Assembly: GCA_017311315.1 (NCBI GenBank)
Contig: CM029645.1
Span: 26,809,627 to 26,873,626, forward strand
Length of the DNA: 64,000 nucleotides
Reading direction: 5' to 3'
DNA from: Dendrocalamus latiflorus
Taxonomy: Eukaryota; Streptophyta; Magnoliopsida; Poales; Poaceae
In this document: positions 44,501-55,203 of the stretch, piece by piece
Numbering within the stretch: the stretch's first letter is position 1
Layout of the letters: every line of letters starts with the position of its first letter
Program-made: the position numbers and the translations under genes
Notes under the pieces: model-generated
The model's input: only the letters and a program-made list of their open reading frames with translations
Told to the model about the DNA's origin: nothing
Databases searched by the model: none

Positions 44501-47500
44501 GTTAAGAGTAGACAGTTCTTTTGTATTTGCTTATATGTGTAGGGTTGTCTTTGCATATAATTCATTGTAATATATATATTACCTATTAGGCCTCATGAAT
44601 GTACACATAATATTCGTAACATAGTATCGAATATACGAACAACTGTCTGGCTGGCCTATATTCGATGTGTACTCAGAAAACGTTGGTGCTTTCTGGCCTT
44701 TCTTCTTTGACCACATCAACGTTTTCGGCTTTAACTACAGTTTCTCCCCAGGTGCCTATTTTCACTTCTGTTTTCGCACCAACTAGGGTTCAGTGCAACT
44801 ATTGCAAAAACTTTGGGCACAACTACTAAAGTTGTGCGGTGTGAAAAAAGTGGAACAAGGCACATGGGGGTAGACGATCCAAGGAGGCAGGGAGGTCCTT
44901 CCTCTACAGGAGGACAGATCATCACATTAGGTTCTTAGCGAGGTGACTCTACTCAGCATTCTGCTAGGCTCTTTTTCAGCAGCTCTCTCACAACTCAGCA
45001 GATTCTGAAAGCCTAACTCAGATGTCCCCTTCAGATACCTCTTGGGTTCTAGACTTTGGTGCCTCTTTCCACATGATATCGGACTCCGTATCTCTCACTT
45101 AAATAGGACCTCGTATTTTTCCTATCTTTGTTCAAACAGCTGACGGTACTCCTTTATCTATTAGCAGTCAGGGCACTCTTTTGTCCACTGATTTTTTTTG
45201 TTTTAGCTGTTTCCTATGTTCCTTAGCTTACCATGCAACTCCTTTCGATGGGTCATCTCACTGATCTCGGCTATAGGGCTAGTTTTTACTCTCACTCTGT
45301 TTCATCCAAGATTGACAGACAGGGGCGGTACTTGGGACTGGCCGACGCCGTAGGAGTCATCAGGGCCTCTACAAACTTGACCGCCTCCACCTTTCATCCA
45401 CTTCAGTTGCTTCTATCGCATCTACATCTACCTCCACCGCCACTGTTGCCACCACCTCTAGAGCTTTTGCATAGTGGTATCACCGTTTAGGTCACTTATG
45501 TAGGTCTCGCTTTCTTTATTAGTTCGTTAGAGTGTTCTTAGACGTGTTATTATTGACACGACCATGTTTTATTAGGGTTGTAAGTTGGGCAAGTAGCTAC
45601 AACTTTCTTATCATTCTAGTGAGTCATTGTCTTTTTGTCCTGTTGATTTAGTTCATTCAGATATGTGGGGACCTGTGCCTATTATCTGTAAAGGCGGGCA
45701 TAAGCTCTATGATTTTTATTGATGATTATTCCCGTTTCACATGGTTTTTCCCTATGTTTAATCGTCGTTAGTTTCTTGCGATCTATCATAACTTTGCAAC
45801 GATGGTTTGTACTTAGTTTAAGTATTCTATTTGTACTTTTCATTGCGATTCTGCTGTGAATATTGTTCTAGTGTTTTTAAACAGTTTTGTTCTGAGTATG
45901 GCATTCTTTATCAGTCTTATTGTCCTGGTGCCCATGCTCAAAATGGAGTTGCTAGGCGCAAACAACGTCATCTAATTGAGACTTCACACACTTTTCTTCT
46001 TGCCTCTCATGTTCCACCACAGTTCTGGGCTAAGACTGTTTCTACGCTTGCATATCTTATCAATATGCAGCCTTTCACTTCTCTTAGGGTGTCAGTCCTA
46101 TAGAGCATATCTACTCTCGAGCCCCCTAGTATAATCACCTTCGTGTTTTTGGCGGCACCTGTTTTGTCCCGCTGCAGCCTCGTGAGCACACCAAACTGTC
46201 AGCTCAGTCAGTTGAGTGTGTGTTTCTTGGTTATAATTCTAAGCATAAGAGTTATCGCTGCTATGATCCTTCTGCTCGACAGATCAGGATCTCACGAGAT
46301 GTTGTCTTTGATGAATCTCAACCTTCTATCGAGATTCGACTCCTTGTCCTATTTCCACCATTGAGACAATCTCAGGGTTGTCTCTTTTTGACTCTTTACC
46401 CATTTCTCCATTATCACAGTCTTCTCCTGGTCTGTCTCTAGTAGTTCCTTCTATACCCCAGCCTCATGTGTTGCCTCCCGTAGACAACACCTGGGTAGTT
46501 GGTTTCAGATGGACACATCTGTCGTCTCCGTCGTGCTCTTTATGGTCTCAAACAGGCTCCTCGTGCCTGATTTGCGCGTTTTACCTCAGTGATTACCGTT
46601 GTCGGTTTCACTGTCAGTTCCCACGATCCTGTTCTTTTTGTCCATGTCGCACCATGGGGCAGGACATAGCTTATTCTGTATATGAATGATATGCTCATCA
46701 CTAATAATGATTATTTATTCATCACGTATGTGAAGAAGTATCTCAGTGAGCAGTTTATGATGACTGATCTTGGTTCTCTTACGTACTTCCTTGGGATTGA
46801 GGTCACTTCCACACCTGAGGGCTACTACCTCTCTCAGCAGAAGTATGTCTTGGATCTTCTTGATCGTTCTGGTCTGACTGACACTCGCACTGCTGAGACT
46901 CCCATGGAGCTATCCCTGAGACTCCCATGGAGCTATCCCTTTAGCTTCAAGCCATTGATGGTGATCTTCCTGAGAATCTTACTCATTATCGTCATCTTGT
47001 TGGGAGTTTGGTGTATGTTGTGAGTACTCGTCCTGATATTGTCCATGCTGTTCATATCTTAAGTCATCTTCTTCATGTTCTTTGCTACTTGCGTGAAACA
47101 ATTTCTCGTCGTTTGTTTTACCCTAGCTCCAACTCACTACTACTTTAGGCTTACTCCGATGCAACCTGGGCTAGTGATCCTTTTAATCGTCGTTCTCTTT
47201 CTTCTTACTGTGTTTACCTCCTCCCTGATTACCTGGAAAACAAAGAAGCAGACTGTAGTTTCTCATTTGAGTGCTGAGACTAGGTTGAAAGCTATCGTAG
47301 TAGTGACAGCGGAGATTACTTGATTGAGGTGGCTACTTGCAGATTTTGGTGTGCCTATGATAGGACCTACGACTCTTTTGGCTAACTGTACAGGTGCTAT
47401 CAGAGTATTAGTATTGCTCGTGACCCAATGAAGCATGAGGTCACCAAAAACATTAGTGTGGATGCTTCATACACTCGCTCACAGGTGTAGGAAGGAGTGC

Positions 47501-48461
47501 TTGCTATACAGTTTGTGCTCTCAGACTTATAGATTGCTGACTTCACGAAGTCACAGATTACGATGTAACATTTGTATTTTTTTCTCTAAACTCAGTGTGT
47601 ATGATCCACCATGAGTTTGGGAGAGGTATTATAGTAGATATATTTATTTTGTATTTACTTATATATGTAGGACTGTTTTTACATAATCTCTTGTACTTTC
47701 TATATATATTGCTCATTGGACCTCATGAATATACATGTAATATTCATAACACTCAGCAGCAATGGCCATTCAATTCATACATGAATGTGCTATGTTGCTT
47801 AGATGTAGGCATGCGGCCCATCAGTTGGAACTAAAATGCTAATAACGTGTCCATGAATGAACTGACCACTGTAATTCTTCTGCAGGAGTATTGATGACAT
47901 CGAAAATGCAATTGAAGAGGCGAACGATCAAACAGAAAATATGAGACAGATACAGGAAGCACTGGCAATGCCAGTTGGTGCTTCTGCTGATTTTGACGAG
48001 GTGCTGGTTCTCTTCCCTTTGCACCAGTTAACAAATGTGCATACTCATACAATCAAAACTCAAAACAACATAGTGAAGGCAGTGTCATGTTGCTTAGACA
48101 ATAACAAGACAGTCCACTACTCCAGCGCGCTCAATGTATAGTGAAAATTGCATAAGAAACAAGTCTAGTGCTTTTGCCTTAGCTTCAAAGATGTAAGCGT
48201 GCATGAAGTGAAATTGGAGTGGTGGGAGTTACTTTTATACAATTACACACGTTTTACAAGATGCATGATACAGTTTCATTTTCGAAGCAGGATGAGCTAG
48301 AGGCAGAGCTGGAAGATCTCGAGGAGGAAGAGCTCGGTGAAGAGTTGCCTGAACCACCGCAGATGCCATCACTGGTACCATCAGCATCTGCTACAACATC
48401 TTCTCAACCAGCCAATGATTTGGCTGAACTGACCAAACTTCAGGCAGAGATGGCACTTTAG
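38526..48461 (+). CDS. SNF7: SNF7/CHMP4 (VPS32) ESCRT-III subunit, complete
   Basis: Six coding exons: 38526-38615, 42986-43085, 43486-43571, 43675-43766, 47886-48000 and 48291-48461. All introns are GT-AG, and the sum is 654 nt, 217 residues, the usual length. SNF7 polymerises on endosomes to drive multivesicular-body sorting (family knowledge). The protein opens with a basic stretch (MLKKLLSKPKSKKKK), then TLEMLEKKERFLQKKSSAEV, AAIQCLKKKKLYETQIEQL, LESAKATTDTVDALRSGSS, IDDIENAIEEANDQTENMRQ and IQEALAMPVGASADFDEDEL, an acidic EAELEDLEEEELGEE helix and the C-terminal LTKLQAEMAL. These match plant SNF7 in order. Introns 1 (4.4 kb) and 4 (4.1 kb) are swollen by LTR elements on the same strand, yet every exon is intact. 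Confidence 0.95.
39345..39698 (+). repeat. 5' LTR of the RRM-encoding element
   Basis: Contains a TATA-like GGCATAAAAGGAATAC (about 39443) and starts TGTCATGACCCTTGCAGATT. Matches 42289-42642 with only scattered differences. Confidence 0.93.
39748..40742 (+). CDS. Element-encoded protein with two PTB-like RRM domains
   Basis: The frame from the ATG at 39897 to 40742 (282 codons, stop at 40743-40745) holds two RRMs about 100 residues apart. RRM1: VLRVMVSRVLYPMIKEAPHQ, VFHPYGVVETIEVS, FIKYYSHYDAAQALETLQGR, RIYDSYCEIVIEH. RRM2: VLRVIVHHMLYTVTEDVLHQ, IFDAYGARQKMHVF, AFIPFQSHREAARALQVLND, HRIYDHCCELDIEFV. The LYPVT.EVLHQVF.PYG and GRNIYDGCCQLDI pattern is that of polypyrimidine-tract-binding proteins. 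An ATG at 39748 opens an overlapping frame (MGDNLKQPTPMATLEERKET) that may be the original start before a frameshift. The element encodes no gag-like zinc knuckle that I can see. Function unknown; RNA binding is inferred from the fold. Confidence 0.75.
40884..41733 (+). CDS. Unrecognised frames in the RRM-encoding LTR element
   Basis: Two overlapping frames follow the RRM frame: 40884-41231 (115 codons, starting MRRKHDNSACEGEVSDIKED, later TQQWQTLVLGFDQVVFIEMS) and 41170-41733 (187 codons, HAMATGGNGCTLKLGGDQDT, then QDTRCIDNNGWLILDWKNNY). They probably were one protein before frameshifts. I recognise no catalytic domain. Confidence 0.4.
42289..42642 (+). repeat. 3' LTR of the RRM-encoding element
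   Basis: Preceded by the polypurine tract at 42278-42288. Ends GACCGTAACA. Confidence 0.93.
43870..44330 (+). repeat. Possible solo-LTR remnant in SNF7 intron 4
   Basis: GC-rich start (GGGCATGGGCCTGTGGCCGG), a TATA-like GGCTCTATATAAAGGAGTC at about 44094, then AAGCAATCAACAATGAAG and a pyrimidine-rich end; this order is LTR-like. No target duplication or partner could be fixed. Confidence 0.4.
44500..47751 (+). mobile_element. Full-length but decayed Copia element in SNF7 intron 4
   Basis: CTCAG flanks both sides (44495-44499 and 47752-47756). LTRs of about 122-125 bp lie at 44500-44621 (TGTTAAGAGTAGAC to TATTCGTAACA) and 47627-47751; TAGTATCGA at the first LTR edge is a degraded primer-binding site. 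The order is Copia: CCHC-like CNYCKNFGHNY (about 44797-44829), protease/GAG-pre-integrase remnants, integrase (CPGAHAQNGVARRKQRHLIE and VPPQFWAKTVSTLAYLINMQ, 45925-46076), and RT with FLGIEVTSTPEGYYLSQQKY (46786-46845), then RNase H remnants. Many stops and frameshifts: non-functional. Confidence 0.92.
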
Positions 48462-48784
48462 GTCTAAACTGCAGTTTGGAGAGAATGCTGACATTGCAAC
48501 CTCTGTATATCACTGACATCCTGGCGTGTATGTGTAACATGTTGTAAACTCAGGTAAGGTTGCTGTAGAAGATTCCTTCCTTTTACTAGTTTCTTGCATG
48601 CTGTTAGCCCTCTCTGCACTGTGTTTTGATCGTGTTGCCTGGCATACAACTGATTACAGCTTACCTGTTAGTAGCATGTTTCATCCCTCCCGAGCAAACA
48701 GCTACTAGTCCATAAATGAGTGAAAAAGAAACGCCATGAATGGGTGAAAAGAAACTGAGGTGAAGCAAGAACCATACACATTGC
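48462..48784 (+). other. SNF7 3' UTR and flank
   Basis: AT-moderate sequence after the stop codon. No other gene is present. Confidence 0.5.
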
Positions 48785-48796
48785 CCGTATCGGACG

Positions 48797-49155
48797 AATG
48801 AGGCTTCCCTGTCCCCCTCTTGGTGTTCCTCTCCATGTACCCTTAATTAAACGGCTAAGAAATGATCACGTGGCAAAAATAACAGCCTACATGATTTTTC
48901 TTCTTATTCTTGTGATCTTGTTTTGATATTTTATTTATATATTTTTAAATAGTAATTAATTATATTGAATATAATTAATTACTATTTTAAATTATATAAA
49001 TAAAACTTATTAACATTAATAAAAAAATCAAAACAAGATCACAAGAGTGAGAAGAAAAATTATGTAAACTGTTATTTTTACCATGTGGCCGTTTGTCAGC
49101 CGTTTGATTGAGGAAACACGGAGGAAAACACACAGGGGGAACAGGGAAGCCTCAT
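48797..49155. mobile_element. Foldback MITE, Mutator type
   Basis: CCGTATCGGACG is duplicated at 48785-48796 and 49156-49167. The element is a near-continuous inverted repeat: ATGAGGCTTCCCTG at the left matches CAGGGAAGCCTCAT at the right, and AAAATAACAG, TTCTTGTGATCTTGTTTTGA and AGTAATTAATTATATT recur inverted around a centre near 48967. It is non-coding. The long duplication (about 10-12 bp) suggests Mutator-like mobilisation. Confidence 0.85.
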
Positions 49156-50174
49156 CCGTATCGGACGGCTTCCGAAATCATGTCTAGTCCCGGTGCACGA
49201 GGTAAGGTAGGTTCCAGTAGAAATGGCGTTATCCTCGTCTGAGGAGCGAGGATTGCACGAGAATGAAAATGAAATATTCCCAGTTTCATACGCGATAGGA
49301 AACAAGAACTTAGCCGTCGTTCCATTCCACTATCGGTTTTGCCGTTAATGCACTTGGACCAAGATGCAGCCGTCGACGAACTTTGATCGCCTTCAGAACC
49401 ACATGTGTTGATATTTTCACTACTACGGACGGTGTTATTATAAACGATTCAAAACCATCATCACAGACAGTTTCTGAACTATCTATATTTATGTGTCAAT
49501 GATAATACGTGATTATCACAGATAGCTTACAAACCGTCTGTAATAAGTTAAAGCACAGACAAATTTTTTTTAAAAAAAAACCGTCTCTACTATCGTATAT
49601 ATTACAAATGGTTGTTTGATAGCGGAATATCACAAACGGTTTTTGTTATTAATCATCTGTGATATCATACATATCATAGACGATTGTTTTTAAAAACCGT
49701 CTGTGATATCTATATATCACACACGGTTTAGTTTCCAAACCTCTGTAATAGCTATTCCAAAAGCTACGTTATTTTCTGTTTTTTTGTTAGCCTCAGAAAA
49801 TACTAGTCACACCCTCTGAAAATAAGTAAAAAGATCATACATATATAGCACAGGACAATCATTACACAAATATCATAAATGAATTAAATAACGCAAGCAG
49901 ATTACATATATAGCACATGATAATCGTTACACAGATCTCACACATGAATTAAACAACTGAATGAATTGTTTGATTAAGCACAATTGAGTGATTACAATGT
50001 ATCCAATGTTATAACATCTAATCACCATTGCTGGGGTAAAACTCTCCAGTGTTGTTTATGACCTCTGTTATCAAGAATTGGGAGAGTTTTCCTCGAATTT
50101 CGATGAGTTTGCCAAGATCGATTGCACTTTCATCGAATTCCACACGCTGTTGCTAGGAGTAGTTAAATTCATTA

Positions 50175-50178
<4 letters not shown>

Positions 50179-50215
<37 letters not shown>
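50179..50215. repeat. (TA)n microsatellite, left of Micron-like element
   Basis: Uninterrupted AT dinucleotide tract. Confidence 0.95.
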
Positions 50216-50217
<2 letters not shown>

Positions 50218-50582
50218 AAAATTACGTAATGCACCATGGTGCCTAGGCACCAACATCCGATACACGTGTATGATTGATAATTTTTTTGAGTTTGGGTATG
50301 AAAATGTTTTATACCCTTGATATATTTATGGTAAGTTAATTTTGAACTCAGTTCAAACTAGTTTGAACTACTTTTGAGCTCAATGCAACTACAGTGAGTA
50401 TATACCATAAAATAGTTCAAACTAATTAAACTGAAATTGAATTTAAATTTTTTCGGAGTTTGATATCTCAAATATACTTTTTTATGGGTATATGAAGATA
50501 CCCACATCAAACGTTGCGAATCTCGAAGCAAATCAACGGGTATTGATATTGGTGCCTAGGCACCATGGTGCATGAAACACTC

Positions 50583-50583
<1 letters not shown>
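50216..50583. mobile_element. Micron-like element between (TA)n tracts
   Basis: A 368-bp non-coding segment lies directly between two (TA)n tracts. It has inverted ends: GCACCATGGTGCCTAGGCAC at 50231 and GTGCCTAGGCACCATGGTGC ending at 50571. Each copy is itself a pair of palindromes (GCACCATGGTGC and GTGCCTAGGCAC). Insertion inside TA microsatellites is the habit described for the rice Micron family; membership is inferred from structure only. Confidence 0.65.

Positions 50584-50667
<84 letters not shown>
50584..50667. repeat. (TA)n microsatellite, right of Micron-like element
   Basis: An AT tract of more than 80 bp. Apparent frames of alternating I and Y codons across it are artefacts. Confidence 0.95.
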
Positions 50668-50674
<7 letters not shown>

Positions 50675-51107
50675 TGATAATCACAAAATAATTATTGGCA
50701 GGTTGGCAAACCTCTAGATCATTCGTCTTAGCATCCAACTACAAACCGTCTGTGATATCAAACTATCACAGACGATTTTTATTAATAAGCATCTGTGATT
50801 CACATACGGTTATTCATACAAACCGTCTATGATGTCCGCCACTATCACAGATAATTTGTTATACGAACCGTCTGTGATAACGCTTAAAAATGCGCACTCA
50901 ACTCCCGTTTATTAATATTCCGATGCATGCGCCCCTTAAACTTCCACACGGTTCTGGTTTTATATGCAGCGCGGTATACAATTCCTTCTAAATTATCCTC
51001 TCCCTAGATCATCTTCACCAAATTTCTCAATAATGGTATCTAGTATTCTTTTGATTTCCTTCATCTCATCTATCCATCATGAATTGTTCGGCCGCAACCT
51101 TACATAA

Positions 51108-51572
51108 GCGGCCAAAAACTTACATCTGGAGCAGCTCCTCCACTCACGCGCTGCTCTCCTTCCTCAAGCCGCTTCCATCCGTCAGCTGGACCTCATCATT
51201 CACCATCGATGGAGGTGTCTCTTTGCCACTCAGGAAAGGGAAACCGCTCTCAGCCTCGTTCTTCTCTTCAATGTACGCAAAGCGAAAGAAACTCTTGCGA
51301 CAGTGGAGAGACACATGGATAATTTTGTTGATCAAGCAAAAACGACCGATTCTGAGGAAGCTTATCATGGCTTTCTCTTTGAGATTATGGGCTATGCTAG
51401 TGATTTGCCAAGGCTAGAGGAGGAAGTGAATAGGGCAAGGACAATCTTCACGACATTCGAGAATTCAGTTGCTGATCCTCCAACTCCAAAAGTAGAAGAG
51501 GAAGCATATAAACCCAGAAGATTAAGATCTGAAAATATCTTTTTTGGGGCTTTTATAATAAATTTAACTTGA
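51108..51572 (+). CDS. Unassigned open frame inside the CACTA-like element
   Basis: The frame is open from just after a TAA at 51105-51107 to a TGA at 51570-51572 (154 codons). It reads HLEQLLHSRAALLPQAASIR, then LFATQERETALSLVLLFNVR, KAKETLATVERHMDNFVDQA and EIMGYASDLPRLEEEVNRAR. It is rich in E, K, R, L and A and looks helical. The first ATG in frame is at about 51312, so upstream codons would need splicing from an earlier exon. I recognise no family. It may be a captured host exon or part of an element protein. Composition is clearly more coding-like than the flanking subterminal repeats. Confidence 0.45.
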   Translation, partial: AAKNLHLEQLLHSRAALLPQAASIRQLDLIIHHRWRCLFATQERETALSLVLLFNVRKAKETLATVERHMDNFVDQAKTTDSEEAYHGFLFEIMGYASDLPRLEEEVNRARTIFTTFENSVADPPTPKVEEEAYKPRRLRSENIFFGAFIINLT

Positions 51573-52349
51573 ATTTATCTTTTGTAAAAGTGGATGGTCA
51601 TACTTATCTGTTCTAGTTGATTCATAGCTCCTGTAGTTCATATGACAAAGGATAAATTAGTGACGGTCATGAATAAAAACCGTCTATGATTATAATCATA
51701 GACGGTTCTAACTAAAAATCGTCTGTGATGTCTGGCATTATCATAGACGGTTCGTATAAATAAATATCTGTGAATTATCACAGACGGTTATTAATACAAA
51801 CCGTCTGTGATGTTTTGCATTATCACAGATGGTTTATACTAACAATTGTTTGTGATATTTTCACAGACGGTTATTAATACAAACCATTTGTGATGTTTTG
51901 CTTTATCACAGACGGTTCGTATAAATAATCATCTGTGAAAATATCCGTCTATGATAGTTGCATCATAGACGATTCTCTATGAACCGTGTGTGATGTAGCT
52001 GGTTCCCTTGTAAATTCTAATTGTCACCACCACTACGATTTGCATGGAAGCTGTTATTGATATTAGAAACAGCAAGATGGATTGCCATTGTTTGTCCAAT
52101 ATATTATATATGGCATTCTTCCATACGAGAACTTATACAAATGCAAAAAGGATTCCATGTGTAAAGGTGGTCGTCTAACTTCACAAACAAACGTATTCCC
52201 ATTAAAAGTCACATGCAAAAGGTCAAATCGGCTTTCGGTAGTGTTCTCCAGCTTGTGCCATATGCTGATCTCTAAAGAATGCTACTCTTTGACGACCGTG
52301 TTAAAATATCGTACTTGTCCAAGAGAGAAGAACCTTGACCATTGTGTTG

Positions 52350-52735
52350 GATTCCATTCTCTCTTCTTTTTTAAAGGAAATACGGCCCCTAAGGGCCTAA
52401 CCCTGTTTTATTATGAGGCAAAGACAAGTCCCAGACATTGCAAGAAAGAACAAACAGATAAGAAAATTACATTCGAGTGCTTCTACAATCTCACTAGTGA
52501 CTTCACCAATGACCGCGAAAGTCGATGAAGACTTGCAGTATGCTTCGCCGGAGATGTGGAGGGTGGCCGGCAGCAACCTTGATGCACCGTCTTTGCCGGT
52601 GATGTCGAACATGGCCGGTAGACACCTCTGCTTGATGTAACTGGAGATGAGGGAGATGGCCGGAGCAACCCCAGTTAGAGAAGAGGGGCAAGAGGCATAG
52701 CTCGTATGGAGACCATTGTGCGTCATTTTTTTTTT
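52350..52735 (-). mobile_element. LINE-type 3' end remnant
   Basis: On the minus strand the segment ends GGCCCTTAGGGGCCGTATTT then CCTTTAAAA, resembling LINE tails such as the one at 12770-12803. The body (52480-52700) is GC-rich with CCGGCCA/GCCGGCGA motifs and no recognisable domain. Confidence 0.4.
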
Positions 52736-53129
52736 CTTGAAATTTAGACCTTAAATATCTATTTTTACAAATCTAGTCCTCTACCGCAGATTTACCGCAC
52801 GCACGACAGCAGACCTATTAAGCCACAGTAGCTCGACAGGTCTGTTGTGCACACGATAGGTCCACTGGAGGGGGTTAGATTTACAAAAAAGGGTGTTTAG
52901 ATGTTAAATTTAAAAAAAATAATAAGAGTGATATTGTGTGATGGAATCTGCAACTGGCCGTGGAAAAGTGCCTCCCTCTGCAGCGCTCGGCCCCTCATAC
53001 TCCATCCAGTGAACCTGATTAAACATGTTACAGGGGATGTGCAGTGTATGTTGTATGTCTTTCACTATGTAAATATATAAAGAAAAAAATCAGAGGACCA
53101 TGTGGTGCCTCATATTAGAATAGGGTGTG
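52736..53129. other. Intergenic sequence, no gene seen
   Basis: AT-rich sequence with short C/G patches; unassigned. Confidence 0.35.
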
Positions 53130-53345
53130 TTTGTTTGGATGTAGCTTATAACTTATAGCTATAACTGATGGTTTTTGGTCCGAATACGAGCTCTTGTGTG
53201 AATAAATCGAATATTGATTAAGCCGCTTTAAAAAGATTATCCTGATAAACTGTTTTGAAATAATGATAAAAAACTACTTTATTTATTTATCGAAAAGAAA
53301 TTATTAGTTATAAGCCGACATACCACGTCCCTACAAACGGCACTT
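53130..53345. mobile_element. MITE-like element
   Basis: Left end GTTTGTTTGGATGTAGCTTA; right end ATTATTAGTTATAAGCCGAC with CCTACAAACGGCAC, an imperfect inverted match. The non-coding interior is rich in TTTAT. Confidence 0.45.
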
Positions 53346-53814
53346 CCGACTTATTCACTCTGAAGATGCTCGACTATGATGTGTGGATGCATCTAACGCT
53401 GCTTGTTAGGTGTAGTAGCTCACAAGCATATGTGCAGCATATCCAACTTTATATAATCTTGTAATGTCCTCGGACACTTTTGTTCACATGAGTCAGATTC
53501 TCTAGCATAAAATTATCGCCAATATCAAATACTATCGAACTTGTAAAGTAATTAACTAGGTGCATCATCCAAATGTAAGGCTATGTCCAATAAAACCTAT
53601 CTTTTGATCGTAAAGATTCGTCAGATTTTGTTACGAGATTGAGGGTTTTTTCCCCAGTTACATAAGCTCCATCCATAGATCCGAATATATCAAGAAACAA
53701 CAATTATTTAGTAACTAAACTGCGACATCATATAACGATGCGACTGTCGTTATACGTAACACGGCAACCTCCCGTAGACCCACGTCACGTCGATCTCAAG
53801 ATAATACACACAAA

Positions 53815-54045
53815 AAATGATGGATGTTTCTTTTAGACTATAGTTTATGATTTTTGGTTTAAAATTTTAAATTTTGACTATTAGCAAGAGAGAATACGGA
53901 AAAATACTCGTGTACAATTTTGATTGATATAGATAAAGTTGAAACAATATCTACTATAATTAATTTATAGACCATACCTTAAAAAATATTCTGTTTAAAA
54001 ATTAGCTACTATAAAAAAACTAACCTATGAGCCAAAAATGTTACA
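53815..54045. mobile_element. MITE-like element related to 36430-36660
   Basis: Left TTCTTTTAGACTATAGTTTA; right TAACCTATGAGCCAAAAATG. Shared internal phrases (ATTAATTTATAGACCATACC; TTAGCTACTATAAAAAAACT) match the element at 36430-36660. Confidence 0.5.
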
Positions 54046-55203
54046 GTTTTGTTTAGCTGTTAAGCTGCATGCATGACAACATGAGCATAGGTGTTGTGTT
54101 CTTCCAGGAGTAACACAGTAACATCTCGTACTGACGCATGGACCAAATGATGACTCTAGGGTATGGCACATTGACATGTGGGTCATAGGTACTTGACCCT
54201 GCAACTCTCTACCACTGACATAGTGGTCCCGCATGGTAGCGCTTTTGATTTGGCTTATACTTTTTGGCCTTTGTACTTTTAACTATTTTTTAAGCGGTGT
54301 TTTTTAAGAAGAAAAACTACGAAATGGTATACCGTTCCATAGCAATCTAACGGGGAGAACTACTAACCAATACGATGCTTGCACTTTCCTCTTCCTCCTC
54401 CATTGCTCCCTACACACGTGCTATCTCTCATTCTCCCTCCCTTCTCGCCGCCGTATCCCATTAACTCTCCTCCAACGTCAGCCACTACGGATTCACCCTT
54501 TCTCTTGGGCACAGAAGGAGGTTGGGGGAGGTGTCTGCCCGGCGATGGGCAACGATGGGGGCAATGGGTGGGATAGGAGGACGGTGACAGTGGTGGCTGT
54601 GGTAGTTAGGTTGGGCGGGGCGGCACGGCGGGGAGAGGTCAAGAGTTGTGCGGCGAGGCTGCGATGCTGCCGTGCGGCTATGGGTGGTCGTGGAGGGTGT
54701 GGTGACGGTGAAGGAAGCGCGCGGAGCTACCTAGGGCGGAGGAGGAGGCATGCGGAGTTGTCGCTGGCACCGAGAAAGAGAGAGGAAGGAGGGGCGGAGC
54801 GACAAAGGTAGGAAGAAGGGAGTAGTGGGGGTGAGAAAGGCTGTACAATCAGAAATACTTCTAACGGTTAAACGTTAGCTAATAGTTATTTTTAAGATAG
54901 ATCTACTGATTAATTATAGTAAATCAACTTTAGCTGCCCGGCCAATATCCTACGCAGAATTCCGGTACGCCCACACGGCACACTCCTCACTCTCTCTCGC
55001 CTCGCTTCGCCACGCCACGCCACCGCCACCGCCACCGCCACCGCCCTCCCCTCCCCTCCCAGCCAGGCCATGGCGCTTGGCCCTCCAGCCGCACACACCA
55101 ATCCCTAACCCTAGATCCCACCACACTCGCACGCACAAACAAATCGCATCCACCGCACTCTCCCCGTGTTCCTCTTTCTCACTGCTCACACTTCTCTACC
55201 ACC
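54046..55203. other. Upstream region of the cytidylyltransferase gene
   Basis: 54380-54830 is a GC-rich block with frames that lack recognisable domains. From about 54950 the sequence is C-rich, with a (CCACCG)n microsatellite at 55019-55045 and ACCACACTCGCACGC-type leader sequence; this is likely the promoter-proximal region and 5' UTR of the next gene. Confidence 0.45.

Larger units (their letters stand above)
49418..52000. mobile_element. CACTA-like element with nested insertions
   Basis: The left end is CACTACTACGGACGGTGTTA. Both flanking regions (49418-49760 and 50735-50890 plus 51640-52000) are arrays of AACCGTCTGTGAT and its complement ATCACAGACGGTT, the subterminal-repeat pattern of CACTA elements. 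The right end, near GTGTGTGATGTAGCTG (about 51983-51998), is degraded and no target duplication was fixed. The interior holds a 154-codon open frame and an element lodged in (TA)n. No transposase was recognised. Confidence 0.7.

Noticed and set aside
50556..50738. Frame of alternating isoleucine and tyrosine codons
   Set aside because: It is a (TA)n microsatellite read as codons.
54545..54811. Frame of 88 codons upstream of PECT1
   Set aside because: It is glycine/arginine-rich, in a GC block, with no domain and no splice context.
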